The notes under the pieces were generated by a model, which worked only from the letters and a program-made list of their open reading frames with translations, searched no databases and was not told where the DNA came from. From the NCBI GenBank assembly GCA_034766995.1, contig CM068313.1, forward strand, positions 13,657,512-13,721,511: DNA of 64,000 bases, written 5' to 3'. Both the position numbers and the translations under genes were made by a program. This DNA is from Acanthacorydalis orientalis (lineage: Eukaryota > Arthropoda > Insecta > Megaloptera > Corydalidae). Shown in pieces: positions 26,950-42,100 of the stretch; position 1 is the stretch's first letter, and every line of letters begins with the position of its first letter.

Positions 26950-27530
26950 CAAATGTATTGAAAAGGATATCATTATAAATACACAGTTCGATACCAGACC
27001 AAATAGATTCGAATTTCCCCGTATATTTACCAACCAAACATTCATTTTCAAATGCAGGCGCGTCTATTTTACTCTGCACAATCACGTGGGTGTGTTTGGA
27101 TCTGCGTGCGTTGACGCTACATGCAAGTTCAATTTAATTTGTGTAATGGTCAAACTCGGACGGAAGGCAATAAGTAAACGCCAATCAAATTATTTAGATG
27201 CACCAGCGAGCGGCTGTTTACACAGATCATGAACGGAAGACACACCAATTGAACTTAATAATCTAGATGATGCAAGTAGGAACATATCTATCTTCTCGGA
27301 TATACAATAATAATAGTGACGACTTGTAAACAATTCATCATCTTTGCGTTTACTTATTGAACTGTCTAAATATAGCGAACTTTTTCATTAATTCGACAGT
27401 AATTACTCCATTTATTCAATTAGGAATATTTTATATATTGTTTCTTTTACTAATTATATTTTGTCATGTTACTCTACCTTCGTTTTAACTGTAATAACAT
27501 CCGCCCTTAACGATTTAAATTTAATCCATT

Positions 27531-27552
27531 TATATATATATATATATATATA
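27531..27552 (+). repeat. Short TA microsatellite
   Basis: About 11 TA units. Confidence 0.85.
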
Positions 27553-28164
27553 ATCCTCAATATTTATCCAGGTGAAATCAATCAACAGCTTTGTTACTGC
27601 GCAGAGGAATATTTTCTGACTGAGGATAATGTTGTGAAGTAATTAGACGCGCCTCAATTTACAAAACCAATTACATGTTTAACAACATTTTCACTGTTAC
27701 TAACTGAACGTATTATTATAACGTACAATTCATTTATCGTTAAACATAAAAAAAATGTTAGAAATTTATCATTAAGTAAATATTTGTGCAAACACTTAAT
27801 AGCTATGTTGCAAAAAAAATTGTTTAACTGTTTACGCAAATTACTTCTTCTGCGAATAAAAAAATAAATATGTATTGTGCTTATCTGATTTGAATAGTTT
27901 ATTAATGCAATTTTCTATTAAAGAATGTAAATATTTGCCACAAGTTTTATATTATAATAAAAGCGTTATTTTTATCGCAGAAAATGTAACTGAACTAGAT
28001 TTGAATAAACCTTCAGTTTAAGTATAAATATTTATACTTTTTTTTATGTTAGAAATTTAATGTTAGTTTATAATATTTGATCTTTTATTAATACAACGTC
28101 TTGAGAGAACTTTATTATTTAAACTAGTGATTCTCAAACTTTGGGAAACAATAACGTCTGAAAA

Positions 28165-28395
28165 ATCCACATGATTTTTTGTCATCGCCCATTAACTTTT
28201 ATTAAATAATTATTGATCTCTTTTGATTTTTACTTATTCGTATTTTGATGAAGATGTCACCATTCTCAAATAACTTAGAACGATGGATTTTTTTTTATTT
28301 TTCTGTACCATAACGCAGTTGATAACCGTCATCAAAATGCGCATAAGCAAAAATGAAAAATTATCAATAATCACTTATTGAAAAAAATACAGAAT
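28165..28395. repeat. Foldback family A copy, both arms
   Basis: Left arm: TTATTGATCTCTTTTGATTT, TTACTTATTCGTATTTTGAT, GTCACCATTCTC. Right arm, inverted: CGTCATCAAAATGCGCATAA, GCAAAAATGAAAAATTATCA, ATAATCACTTATTGA. The arms are clearly complementary. Confidence 0.7.
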
Positions 28396-29105
28396 ATTCT
28401 GAAATTAACTGATCGTAAAAACAGAAATTAGTGTAGAAAAGGAATAGAAGATTAAATATTAATATGAAAATCATTTCAAATGAAAATAATTCAAATATAA
28501 AATTTTTAAACTTGCTTAATCCTAATTTATAACAACTGAGATTTAAATTCAAATCCTCAAGGCAATTGGTTCTTTAATAAAAGACGACATATATCACAAA
28601 ACCATATTTGAACTCATGACACGTTATTTAGCAGCCGAACAGGCTTGTCACTTCGCCTGGCTTCAATCGTCTTAAAATATCGGTTTAATGCAAACAACGG
28701 CCTGTTTTTTTTCACTTAGTTTACAATCTGTCAAGTCTGAAGTTCATTAAATGTGTGTGTGTTTTTTATACTGGAGAGACAGACTGTTTTATTTTAAATA
28801 AAATAGGACATATGTATGCTTGGTGGTCGGATTCGAATGTATAATACATTGACTGAAAACTTGATAAATTATTTAAACAATGCTAGAATTTCGAAGTAAA
28901 ACATTTAAGAATTTTTTTAAAAATGTACCATTTAATTTTTAATAATAAAACATCAAACAGTCAATTTTCTATTGACTGTATTTTTATACTGAAGTTTATG
29001 TCTACTGGAAGAGATGAAAATAAAATATAAAAAATAAAAAACAAAAGACAGATGTGTTCCATTTTTATCAGAGTTAAATATATATTTAAATGTCAGTCAG
29101 TCAGT

Positions 29106-29106
<1 letters not shown>

Positions 29107-29167
<61 letters not shown>
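29107..29167 (+). repeat. TA microsatellite preceded by GTCA repeats
   Basis: GTCAGTCAGTCAGTCA precedes the TA array. Confidence 0.95.
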
Positions 29168-29172
<5 letters not shown>

Positions 29173-30002
29173 GCATATACAAAAGTATTAGACTGGATAA
29201 TTTATGATTTGTAATTCAGATTTCCGTAATTCTCAGACTTGTATAATTGTGTCTAGTTTTTTGATATCTACTTTCTTTCATGTTTTTATTACCGATTTCA
29301 TGTCAAAAATAGTATCGGTAATACAGACATTAAACCGGCATTGGAAACAAAAAGAAGAAAGTATCTTAAAAGATACTCAAACAAATTATTAAAAAAATAA
29401 TTTTAGGTTGTCTATAAATAACTCTTTGAAATACTTTTTGGTTTATTTTAGTCTTTATAAGATTCTAAATTTGTGTTATGCGAGTTTTTTTCGAACGTAT
29501 ATTTGTATACTTGTCTTAAAGTATTTCGTTATGACTTTTACTTCTGTAATCGACATACATTTTTGTCTGGTTTATTGACGAATAACATTTATTTTAATGT
29601 CGTTTTTTATTAATTTTTTTTTGTTTACATATTTTTTTACTGGTATCGCTATTCATCTTGATTTATACATTTTATATTATGTTTTTAATTTCGTTACAAG
29701 TTTTACAAATATATTTGATTATATATTTAAACCATATAGCATTTTATAGAATATAAATATCAAATTAGGAAGAAATAAAATATTTCTGAAACAAGGCTAT
29801 ATAAAAATATATTTTTTTTTAAAAAAAGTTTTTGTATCATTCTATAACAATAATATATAAATTTCAACATAATGTTTAATATTGAAAACTTGCAAATAAA
29901 TTCAAATATATTTTATACAAAAATATAATTATATTTCTTTAAATATTTTTTTAAAAAAGAGATTCGTTTTCAATTAATACTTTGACGAGTCATGTTAAAG
30001 TT

Positions 30003-30130
30003 TAGTGCTCTGAATATGATGAATTCACATCGAAATGACTAGAAATAATCATCAAAATAATTAACAATAATTATTAAACATTTTTAATAATTGATTAATG
30101 ATGAGTGAAACTACACTTATGTAAATTCAA
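30003..30130 (-). repeat. Foldback family A copy, right arm
   Basis: It contains AGTGCTCTGAATATGATGAA, CACATCGAAATGACTAG and AATAATTGATTAATGATGAG in inverted family order. Confidence 0.45.
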
Positions 30131-30874
30131 TCTTCTAATCAGACTTTTCATTTCTTTTCAAATAAAATTCTAATTTCTTATGTTTTTTTTTTCACTACAG
30201 CACTGATTCTAACGTTCACAATTTAGAAATTATTTTTAAAACGAATAATTTTTTATGTATAAAAAGTTACAGTAAACAATAATAACCATATTTTAATTCC
30301 TTTACGAACCAGATTGTTTGGCGCTCAATTTCTGTCGTTATTGATAAATATATAATACATATAATGTAAAAAAAATATAAGACAACAGGAAAAAAATATC
30401 CTATTTAAGTATTTTACATCATAATACAATACTTAAGTGATGTTTTCTAGTATAAATATTAAAAGTATATATTCGAAATAAATAATTGCTCAACTTTTAA
30501 TTCATACAAAAATTATTTTATATGCATTTAACAGTTTTTGATCAAAATCGTTGAGGAATATTTTTTAAACAAAACGAAATAAAAAGGGAAAAACATAATA
30601 AATTATCTTATTCTGCAAAAAATAGATTACTGAAGGCAAATTTATTATAAAATTAGTCTTGTTTTTAATTTTAAATTTTCAAAATACGATTTTTTAAATT
30701 TTTCGAATTTACGGTCTTAAAAACCAATACAGAAGAGGAATTATTACGTGAATGTTAAAATAACATTGAAAGTATGCAACATTCGTTAAAAAAACTAACA
30801 GAAAATAAAATTCTTTATACAAGTTTCACTGAGCTTTGAATAAGTATTTTTTTAAAATAAACTTCTAGCAGTGT

Positions 30875-31455
30875 AGCTAAATTCACTTTTACATATACAT
30901 TTTCACTTATCGCACAAACCACAAATTGTTGAACAGCTTATACACATTTCAATGGCGACACCATCATTCTCAGATCACTAAGTATCGAAAATCTCTAGGC
31001 ATAGATTACTCTATACATTAGCACTCTTAGAATGATGGAATCACCATCGATTAAATGAATATTTGGGGTTTTAGGGCACGTCGATTAATATGATCATTAA
31101 AACCAAAACAGATATTATATTTGTACTACCCTCAATTGTACATTAAGATTTAAATTATTTCCTATTTAAAGCCAGATAAATAATATGTCAAATCTTCTAA
31201 AATATCTCTTTAATCAAAAAACATGATAAGAACTGAACTGCTAAAGTTACTTGACCTTGAACATACTACATAAATAAATAGGATAAAATTGCTATTCGTA
31301 TCAAAACATAGCTACATCGTCATCGAAATGTATATAAGCAACAATCAAAACAACCGAAACTCAATTACCGAACATTTTTGATTAGAATTTGTTCTTGGCC
31401 TTTGAGATAAAGGAAATGTTTATTTATGAAAGTGAATATAGCTAGTAGTTACAGA
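30875..31455. repeat. Foldback family A copy split by about 250 bp of other sequence
   Basis: The left arm at 30880-31060 starts TAGCTAAATTCACTTTTACA and contains ACACCATCATTCTCAGATCA. The right arm at 31310-31455 contains CATCGTCATCGAAATGTATA, TAAGCAACAATCAAAA and ends TTTATGAAAGTGAATATAGC. The outer ends are complementary and may mark the true termini. Confidence 0.55.
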
Positions 31456-33139
31456 ATTATATTGTGATGTTCAATAAATAACAAAAGTCAAATTACATTA
31501 AATGAAACATTGATGAAAAATGTGTTTTATTTAAACATCTTATTTTAATCTTGTAGAAAGTTTATTTTTGAAAAATTCGATTACTGAAAAAAATATTATA
31601 AAAACAATTTACTTTTTATATTTTCTAATTTTTTTTGAAAATTGGTTTATCAAAATTGATCAATCCAATAACTTTAAATACAATATGGAAGATATATTAT
31701 TATTTGAGAGTTAAAGTAACTTTTAAATTATCCAACATTTGTTAAAATCATACACCAAATAAAATGCTGAACACAATAAGTTTTACTAAAGATATAAAAG
31801 ATTAAATAAATCATTTAGTTTATTATGAATTATACAAAGTTTACAAAACACTTTACATTTTATTAAATGTATATTAAAATGAGGCTATGCATTCTAGTTT
31901 TTATGAAAGATAACAATATAAGAATGACAAACAGATAAATATATTTTTTATTTAACAAAAATCATAAAGTTATATAAATAATGTTTTTTTTTAAATACAA
32001 AGAAAAATATTGCTAGGCATAAATCCGGAGGAAACTTATTGAAAAAGAATATTTAATGACCATCACATCGAATAAAAATCATTTAATAACTTAAACGGAT
32101 TTCCTGCATTCAGTCACCTTGATCAGTAGGTTACTAGAACCGTCGTTTCTGTTTACTCTTTTACGGTTCACGACTGATATCGTTAAGATTATCGGATCAA
32201 CGAGCTAATTAAAAAAATCATATTGTTTACATACCATTGTTTATTAATATTTCAATACTAGTTTCGAATTCGTATGTGTTTGACACACATTACATCACGC
32301 ATCTGTCTTCGAAATCGAATCTCGTTCAACAAACTACTAATTAATTTCAACATTTAACAAAATAGACTGTAAGTGATGTACTAATGACTTGACCTAAGCC
32401 GAATGACATTTTCTACAGACGAACAAACGATACTTGCTTGTTTAGCAATTAGTCGTGTTAAGAGAGATGAAATTTCGCAAAGTACATACTTAGTTCAGAT
32501 GAAATATCTGATAATGTATGCATAATTAGACTGTTTTATTGACCGATAAACAGTATCAAATGATTGATTACTGTACATTGTACTCTTGAATTAATATAAA
32601 CAATCGTATACACATGTAAATATATGTTTTTTATAAATTATGTATAAACATTTAGAAGTAACATTAAAAATGATATTTAACTATGCAAATTGACATTTAC
32701 GCTGTACGTGAAATTTATTCTTGTGTAATAAATTAAAATAGTTTTTTCCTTACATCAATGAAGATCGTAATATTAAAAACACATTAAATAATGTCAAAAT
32801 TAATTTGTGTACAAGTATCGCCCACACTTAAGTCCACCCACAAAGATGTTTATTGCTTCTAACAAACTAAGAATTGCGTACGTGATTGCTTTGCAGATAA
32901 TATCGAAACTTATCAGTTTATTTATACAAAAATTTTACATTCAATACCATTTTTCTTTAAAAAAAAACTATATAAATAAAAGGTCAGTATCGAATTTGAT
33001 TGAATATGATTAAAGACATGTTTTTACATAATTATATAATTTTATAAAACGTTAATATCAGATTTTTTTTAAAAATCGATCCAATGCCATTTTAATTACA
33101 AAAAAATATATTTTTCTCTACAATCTTTTTTAACATTAT

Positions 33140-33275
33140 CTTAAAATGATCGAATATGTATTGAAAAGCGCATAAAAAAGCAATTAGAAATCGTTAATAC
33201 TCATTATTGAATACTTTTCGCCGGAAAAAAATGTTGTATCGGAGTGAGTGAAAAATTCATGTGTGAAAATTTTTA
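33140..33275 (-). repeat. Foldback family A copy, right arm
   Basis: It contains ATTGAAAAGCGCATAAAAAA, GCAATTAGAAATCG and GGAGTGAGTGAAAAATTCAT. Confidence 0.5.
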
Positions 33276-35074
33276 TATTGCTATTTTCAACTCAGAAAAT
33301 AAGTCCTTAAGTATTATAATAGAATAATCATGTTTTTTCTTACTACTACTTACTACTGCAGTCATAATTATTCGATTATAATCAGGCATCTAGTTAACAT
33401 ATCAGAGTTTGAATCTCAACTGTAATTTATTTATTGCCAGAGAAATTATTGATTTGAATGAATTAAAAATTGAATAGCTTCTTAAGACAAATCAAATAAA
33501 AAAATGTTTAGTATCGAACTTTCTTTATTTATTCAGATTTAATTTCGAACGTATGGTTCTCTTTACAGATGTAGCTTTCTTTGATTAGATACTCCCTAAA
33601 CAGGATGTCTTTTGAGTGTTTCAAATAGATGAATTGTAAACAAAAAAGACTTGAATATACAGTGAATAACGTGCATATATGAAGAAAGAAATGAACAGAA
33701 ACAATTTGTCTAAATTTGAATCTGAGCTATAAGTTGGTTTATTGCCAGTGAAAATATTGTTTTAAGAAAATTAAATATTTTATAGTCTTTTTAGATAGTT
33801 ACTAACCAATTGTCCAGTTCATTACGAATATTAACCATATTGTCTAATACTATTATTTAAAATCTTCAAAACATTACTCATAAACAATTTTAATCTGCTT
33901 AAAAATGGTATAAATACTGAAACAAGTCATAGTGAAAAATTAAATGAGAACTTTAAGATAAAATTTAAAAAAAGTATATTTTATTACTAGATTCTCTTTC
34001 TATCTCCCTTTTGTTAAATGTTTCAATTCCGTCTTCAAATTCACAATTGGGTTACTTTTCTAAGGTCAGTTTCGAGTTTTATAAGATTTAGATAATTTTC
34101 GCAGTGATATAAAATCATAAAAGAAATTATTTAACAATGCTCTTAAGAACAAAATAGTAACAATAATTACTTTAAATATATTGTTGATTGCTGTCAAAAA
34201 GAATACAAAAATAAAGAGATATGAACATGACTTGTCTTAATCGGACATTGAAGAAGTTTGATGGCTTCTAGGAATTAGTGCCTGAACGCATCAACAGAAA
34301 TTTACTCTTCAATGAGCGACCAAGACAAAGTCATGATAATTGCGACGAAATATTCATAATTCAGTTAACAGTGACATATTAACTTATTTCGCTTTTTCTT
34401 TTTTTTGTAGGTTATAGGATATTTGATGTAAAAGATAGTTACATATAACAGAATTTGACGATTTGATAAAGTTTAATATAAAAGTAAAATGTTTTTTTCT
34501 GAACAAACATTTTCAAATTTTACATTGATTATATAGAAAGTTGCTGTCGTAAAGTTTAGAAAATTAAACTTTCAAAAAGCAATACTATATTTCAGTATTA
34601 TCCATTTTACGAATGAAACTGCAAATATTTTGGAAATATTATCATAACAGCTTTATAAGAAAGCTGTATACATCTTTCAAGTTATTATAAGAGCTTTATT
34701 ATTCGCCTCGACGAAGCGCAGCATTGATATAACCCGGAAATATTTTATTGTGATTCTTACATTTAATTGAAACACTGCTATTTCAATTATAGAACATCTG
34801 GGTACATAACATTTTTCGCTTTGATGCCTTCTTTAAATACTAGTTTTAAAATCCATCTTTGCTACATACGTATAACTACAGATTTGTGTAAATAATTCAT
34901 TACTTTAATCTCCAAGACAAACTTGTATTTATTTTTACACTTTTATACAGCTATTTCTACTCAATACAAAATAAAAATTATTTCTTACATACTGATTTGC
35001 AATTTAACTCATTCATTATTAAAGCACACTTATTACAAAAGAGTTCTGGCACTAGACAAATAAATAAATGTTTT

Positions 35075-35320
35075 TTTTTCTTTTTTCACTCCACAAGTCA
35101 CAAAAAATAACAATAAATGATTATTGACCATTTATAAGTATTACTTAAGCGCATTTCAATGATAATACCATTTTCCTGAGATTTAGCAGATTGTTCTGTC
35201 TATTAGTATGACGCTGATTGCATCGCTATCGAAATGAGGATAGACAATGGTTATTAATGATCATTTATTGAACAATATAAATCGTTTTTTTTTCGTGGTT
35301 TGTGGAGAAAAAAATAAAAT
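35075..35320. repeat. Foldback family A copy, both arms
   Basis: Left arm: TTTTTTCACTCCACAAGTCA, AATGATTATTGACCATTTAT, TTAAGCGCATTTCAATGATA. Right arm, inverted: GCATCGCTATCGAAATGAGG, ATTAATGATCATTTATTGAA, TCGTGGTTTGTGGAG. Confidence 0.7.
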
Positions 35321-36304
35321 AATTCATTCCTAAATAAAATTATTTTGTATTTATTATATATGTATGTATGTATGTATATATATATATATATATATATTAA
35401 TAACATCAAAAAAATTTCAAACATTTCCTTTTACCAAACATACCGCAGTACTGTCACTTTCATTTTTTTATAAAACCAAATATTATCAATTTATATCATC
35501 GATCTGTAATTCATGCATACTAAACATGAAAAATATTATGTTTATAATAAAGTATACTTAATCCGAGAACACTAAAATATTCTTGGATATGGAATATACG
35601 TATATTTTACTCTTTCTAAGAGTAACATTTAAAATAAAGTTTTAAAGTCAGAAAAGTTTTTTTTCAAAAAGTTCAGAGAACATAGGATGGTTAATACGTC
35701 TCCCCAGTAGACACTATTTAAAATTATTAAAAATAATAATATATGACATTTTAAATTTGAAACTATTAATTAAATTGATTATTATTAACTATAATATTAG
35801 TATCAACTTATTTTTAGTTATTATTCAGGCAAGTACTTTATTATTTAATTAGATTCTAGATCGAATACTAAATTAATCATTTGCTAAATTAATCAAACTA
35901 GAAAATTGAGTTCGAATCTAGACTAAACTTCATCAACTAAATGTAAAAATTGAGCTGTGAAACATTTTAATTGCTTTTATATAAAAATAAATTACGTACA
36001 AAGATATTCAGTATAAAACATTTTACTGAAATGTTTATAACATCAATCACAATTGAAAGACTGCCTGTTCGGAATGAATAAATTACAGTTTACATAATAC
36101 TTATTTACAATCAATTTATTAATTCAAATTGTTTTTACGGAGAGTTCATCGTCATTTTTACAATATTATCTTACATTTGTAAAACATCCATGATTCATAT
36201 AACATATGCATAATCTATTGTATTAATTTTTATCAGAACTAATAATCGTTGCCTCTAGAACACATGTACAAGTTTCAACTATATAAACATGCGTACACGT
36301 GTAC

Positions 36305-36745
<441 letters not shown>

Positions 36746-37425
36746 TTCTTAATACTGTGTAACAATTTTTAAGATCTCCAAAAAATATTTATTTTAAAGT
36801 GTATTTTATTATCTAATCTTCTGATATGAAACTTAATAATTTCTATAAATATTAAGATCGAAAAATCATTTTAATTAAAAAAATTACATATTTTATTACC
36901 TTAATATATGATTTATATATTTCTTGCAAAACGTATTTAAATAAATTTTACTATTCTATTAAAAAAATATAATCGAAGTAAAGATAATTATAAATCACAA
37001 AATGAATCCTTTATCCAATTTGATTAATACTTAACAATACTAATAATTGGTATTTCATTAATAAAAAATTATTATCTGCATTCACTTTATTTCAAGGTTA
37101 AGATTATTTATCTTTTTTTTTCCATGAATTCACACAATTTTTAATGAAATTTATGTAAATTATCAAAAAAATGCTACAATAAAAGTATACGTAATAAAAT
37201 AGAATGTTATTTTAACAAGAAAATGTTACTGATTTTACAGTTATGATACAAATAAATGTTTTTTTTAATAAAAATATCAAAACAATTCTTTATATAAATG
37301 AAATATTTTTGAATCAATTCATTTTTTAAATTGCAGTAATTCAATTATAAACAACAAATGACACTGAATATATTTATATTTTTTTGTACAAAAATAAAAT
37401 ACATATAATTTTACAATCACCTTAC

Positions 37426-38160
37426 CTTTTAAATATGAAATTATTTAGAAGATAAATTCATCATTGACATCATAAAAGGGAAAAAAAGATCACTGTCCAC
37501 ACACGGTCTGTCTACAGAATGTCATTGATAAAACGGATTAAAAAAAAAATCGGATGAATAATACATAGAAAAAAAGCCGACGAACCAGCGACTAATAAAT
37601 AAATCACAGTCGTTAAACCGGGTTCACCATACAATCCACTCATTCATCTCGTCACGTCGAGCCCCGTACCACACATTCACACAAACAACAAACGTACACA
37701 CACACGCACGCACGTGATTTTAATTCACGAATATGAGGACCGCACGCACAGATTTTACATTATTTTAAAGAGCGGACCGGCTCGAAGACCCTGTGTGCTG
37801 TGCGTTCGAAATGCATATGCCGGCCATCTGCGCGACGGCGTTTGTTTTTTAACAGACGAGCGACGCGAAGGGCAACTCGCACCGTACGTGTGACGGGACG
37901 TCTTAATTTGTTCGCTGATACTGTGAAACGTCTGCGGAAGACTCGTCGGAGGCGAAATGAAACGAAAAAAAAGACCGTATGTAGAGACGAACCCCTACTA
38001 CTCGTACACGAAAATGGTACGGTACAATGTAGTGTGGATAGTACGAAACAGACGACAGAGCAGACCGGCGTCGACTGTCACATGCGAGTGCTTAAGAGAT
38101 ATACCATTATGCAATGTGTGTAATGACTGACTGTCGTACGCATGCGTTGTAAAAAGGGCC
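37426..38160 (-). promoter_or_regulatory. CpG-rich island, candidate promoter and first non-coding exon of the GAS2-like gene
   Basis: Between about 37.5 and 38.16 kb the base composition changes sharply from the A+T-rich surroundings. There are many CpG dinucleotides (ACGCACGCACGTGATT, GCGACGGCG, GACGGGACGTC) and few TA runs. At the minus-strand edge a good donor, AAAAG|GTAAGG, sits with its exon end at 37426, which suits a 5' UTR exon splicing to the acceptor at 22528. The open frame on the plus strand here (37800-38123) begins at GTG and is rich in arginine. It looks like a by-product of the CpG composition. The link to the GAS2-like gene is inference from position and strand. Confidence 0.4.
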
Positions 38161-39707
38161 GTATTCGTATAGTATTTTTTTTCTAAAAATCTGTTTACTT
38201 AATATCCACTGTGATACTTGTCGATCGGATTCAACCACATCTATTCATTTTTTTCTTCTCTCTCTATACACGCTGTATATTCGAATTTGTTTTGTTTATA
38301 TTTCATCTATTTAAATCACTTGAAAGACATCCGGTTTAGGGAGTATTTAATCAAGGAAGAAGCCACTTCATTCATCATAAAAAAGAACCACACATTCGAA
38401 ATTAATTCTGAATAATTAAAGAAAGATCGTAGGTAAACTTTTTTGATTTTTCTTAAGAAGTTATTAAATGTTCAATTTGTTCGAAGTAATAGTTTCTTTG
38501 TTGAAAAATAAGTTGTAACTAATATTCAAAATCAAACACATTGATTAGAATTATGATTATAATAAAAATTAGACTATGACTACAATAAACTAAAAAATAA
38601 CATGATTATTTTATTAGAATCTTTGAGAACTTATTTTCTGAGAAGAAAGCAATTATGAGGAAGTTTTTACAAATGTTTTTTTCTCTGGCCACAAACCACA
38701 AACTATTTCCTGACAAAAAGAATTTAAGAAATTATTAATAATAACTTTTAATTCTCCCGAGGATGATATTGATGATTAAAATTCTGAAAAATGTTTTCTC
38801 TAAAGATTTTAACTTTGATTTATTATTATGTATTTCATTGATTTTGCTGTAGTATTTGAGATTAACTTTTATTATCTTCGCTCTATACACATAAAGGAAA
38901 CGATGTCTTAATTCAATTGGAACATAAAAACATTTTTTTTCTGCACCTCAACATGATATAAAATGCACAGCAATCAAAAATAAGCATTTATTGATCATTT
39001 GGATTCTCTAGCCTGAAAAAAATCATTCAACAACAATAAAAATGTTAAACAGTTTTTACCTTTTATAAATTTAATTAGTATTAAGAAAAGATTCATAAAA
39101 ATCAATTAATACAACCAGTTTTTTAAAAAAATATGTTAAATTTAAATCTGGTGCAAAATATCTTTCTTTTATTATGTTTTTATAACAAATTTATACATTA
39201 TGATACACATATATATGCATTGTATTAAAAAATATACCTACATTCACAGAAATGTTTTCTTTAAAAACTAAATTCAGCCGCACTGCCAGATATGTATTTT
39301 GAAAATATTTTCTCAGTGGTTCTAATAAAATAATCATGAACAATAGGCATGTAAGATGAAGAAGAATTAACATCTAATTAGAGACTAGAATCGAAAAAAT
39401 GCTTCTACTTAAATAGTTTACTCTTTTCTTTTTAGAAAATCTTTCATGGATTTGAGAACGTACATAATATTTTCACAAATTTTTGTGATTTATGGGGTAA
39501 AAAAAATATTTGTTATAGAATATTTAAAAACGGTATTATAAGAAATGAAAGTATTATTTATGAGAGATGAATCTCTATTATCAAATTTATTACTATAATT
39601 AGATATGTTTACAATTATTAATTTTAACAGAGACAAGACCTACAGGATTCATCCCTCAACCACTTTTAAGAAACCTAACTTTTTCATACAACATTTTGAA
39701 TCACTCT

Positions 39708-39885
<178 letters not shown>

Positions 39886-41439
39886 ACAAAAAATTGATCA
39901 CACTTCTCTGAAAAAAGGAATTATCTTAAGTAGTATTCATTAATCTAATCTTATAATGAATAAAACTTTACTCAAATGATCGACTCGTTTAATCTTTTTG
40001 CTGCGTTACTTAATACCGTTATCAAAATTAAATCGTTTCAAGCATAGATTACTTTATTTAATATACTATGATATATTTTATTAGTTTAAGCATGTTGACT
40101 CATGATATTTAAAAATGATCGTCTTGTCATTTAACTCTGTCATCACTCATGCAAGAAAATCGTTTGATAATAATTTAAAATAATTTCTCATTCTTACATA
40201 AAATATGTGTATTTTTTCATTGTCAGTAAATAAATAAATATCATAGTGATTATAAGTAAGAGAAACGTACTCTAGAATAATTTCGAAGACATTTCTTCTT
40301 TAATTGATTCGAAATTAACATAATTCCTTTCATTTTATATAAATTAACATGTATGAAAAGTTGAAAATGGCTACATTCTTAATCTTAATCCATAATCTTG
40401 GATAATATTATTTTTATATTAATCAAAATGTATGAAAAAATTAATCCACTACATTATGATATATTAATATCTTTATTTCGATCATTTGCTTGTCACTATA
40501 AGCAGATTTGAAATTCTCTTGAAAAAAGTGACTTGGAGAAATTCATTTTGTAGAAAAAAATTATAAAAAAATAACTATTTAAGAAAAAGTAACAAATAAA
40601 AGAATATTGTAAATAGTACTGTACAAGAAACAGAAAATCTTACATAAATTATTACAGAAACTTTTAATTAATAGTTTTGAATTACATTTATTTTTATAAA
40701 ATATCTTTTAGTACAAGTGTTGAAATAAAATAGCACAGCTGATAGAAAACGTTCAGAAAGAACTAATGTTTCAATTTTTTTACGTTATCTGAGGATGCTG
40801 TTCTTTTTGTAGTTTGTAAAAATTGTTCATTTGTGAAAATTGAATACAGAGTTTAAATGAAAAATTAAGAGAACACGTTTTAGATTTCCAAGAGGAAGAA
40901 TTAAATTCTTACTAGTCTTTCAGAACATGTCTGTCACTAACGAACGCTTGTACGGTCACAACAATCAATTTGCCTCTTTGCAGAAATAAAGCGTTTAATG
41001 AATAACAATGTCCTCTCGACGTTAGAATAAAAAAAAATACAAGATTGCAATTCCTTGTAGACTCTAGTAGCTCTGTTAAGTATCCATTTTTTATCAATCA
41101 AGTTCTTGTTTTCCGACGAGAAATGTACAGTTTTACGGTGTTGATTACATGAATATTTTTTTATATGTTCTCGAGATGGATTGGTTTCTTTTTGAGAACA
41201 CGGACAGAATAATGGTTATTACAGATCGAATTATAACTTGTTTTTCCTGTCCATGTATTCGTATTTATACCAACTTTTTTCTGGACTCATCTCTGTTTTT
41301 TCTGTGAATCCCGTTAAATCATTGTTGATGTATTCTATTAAAATCAATTCGGTCTATTGAGCCATTTTCTAATAGACTGATCTACTTTTAATTCAGTCGA
41401 GAATGTTACATCAATAGAAACATAAATATAAAAACAAAA

Positions 41440-41760
41440 TTACTTTCAGAGAAGAATTCTTTTTTCATTCCACAAACAAAATTTTTACTCTGATAAAAAT
41501 TATTCCATAATTGATCACTTATCTTTTTCTATTATTGTTCAAGTGGATTTCGATTATAATACCTTCATCATCAGAGTATTAAGGCACAGAAAAAATCTTT
41601 ATACAATATTCTGCTTCTTGCTCTTCTTATGATCGTATGGGATCGTCATTTGAAATGTTCATAAATAGGACTCAAAAATGACCAATGATCAAAAATCAGT
41701 TATTGAGCATTTTTGTTTTAAAAAAGAATTATATTTAACAGACCGAATGAAAAAGTCAGT
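41440..41760. repeat. Foldback family A copy, both arms
   Basis: Left arm: TTCTTTTTTCATTCCACAAA, AATTGATCACTTATC, TTATTGTTCAAGTGGATTTC, TCATCATCAGAGTATTAAGG. Right arm, inverted: GATCGTCATTTGAAATGTTC, AAAATGACCAATGATCAAAA, TCAGTTATTGAGCATTTTTG. Confidence 0.65.
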
Positions 41761-41929
41761 TGTTAAAACATTTACAGTTGCTCTAATGTAAAATATTTTT
41801 TGTTCATTTAAAGAAAATAATTTGTAAAAAAAAATATCTAATATTTTAGATTACCTGCTGGAGTCAAAAGACTAGCTCTTCTCAAACTATCTTCCTAGGT
41901 ACAAATGTTCCAAAAAACAATCAATCGGT

Positions 41930-42100
41930 TATTTACTGTCGCACAAGTTAACAATTTTTTCTGCACCTTTGTGCTGTAAAGATAATGACATCGTTTCGAA
42001 ATACAAATAAACAAGAATCAAAAATGATCAATAATTTATTGAATGTTTTTTATCAAAAAAATATTTTCAGTTTGTGAGGTAAATAATAATTTATGTGTGA
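41930..42100 (-). repeat. Foldback family A copy, right arm
   Basis: It contains GTGCTGTAAAGATAATGACA, TCGTTTCGAAATACAAATAA, ACAAGAATCAAAAATGATCA and AATAATTTATTGAATGTTTT. Confidence 0.55.

Noticed and set aside
37800..38123. 107-residue Arg-rich frame on the plus strand
   Set aside because: It starts with GTG, matches no family and lies in CpG-rich promoter-like DNA where stop codons are rare by composition.
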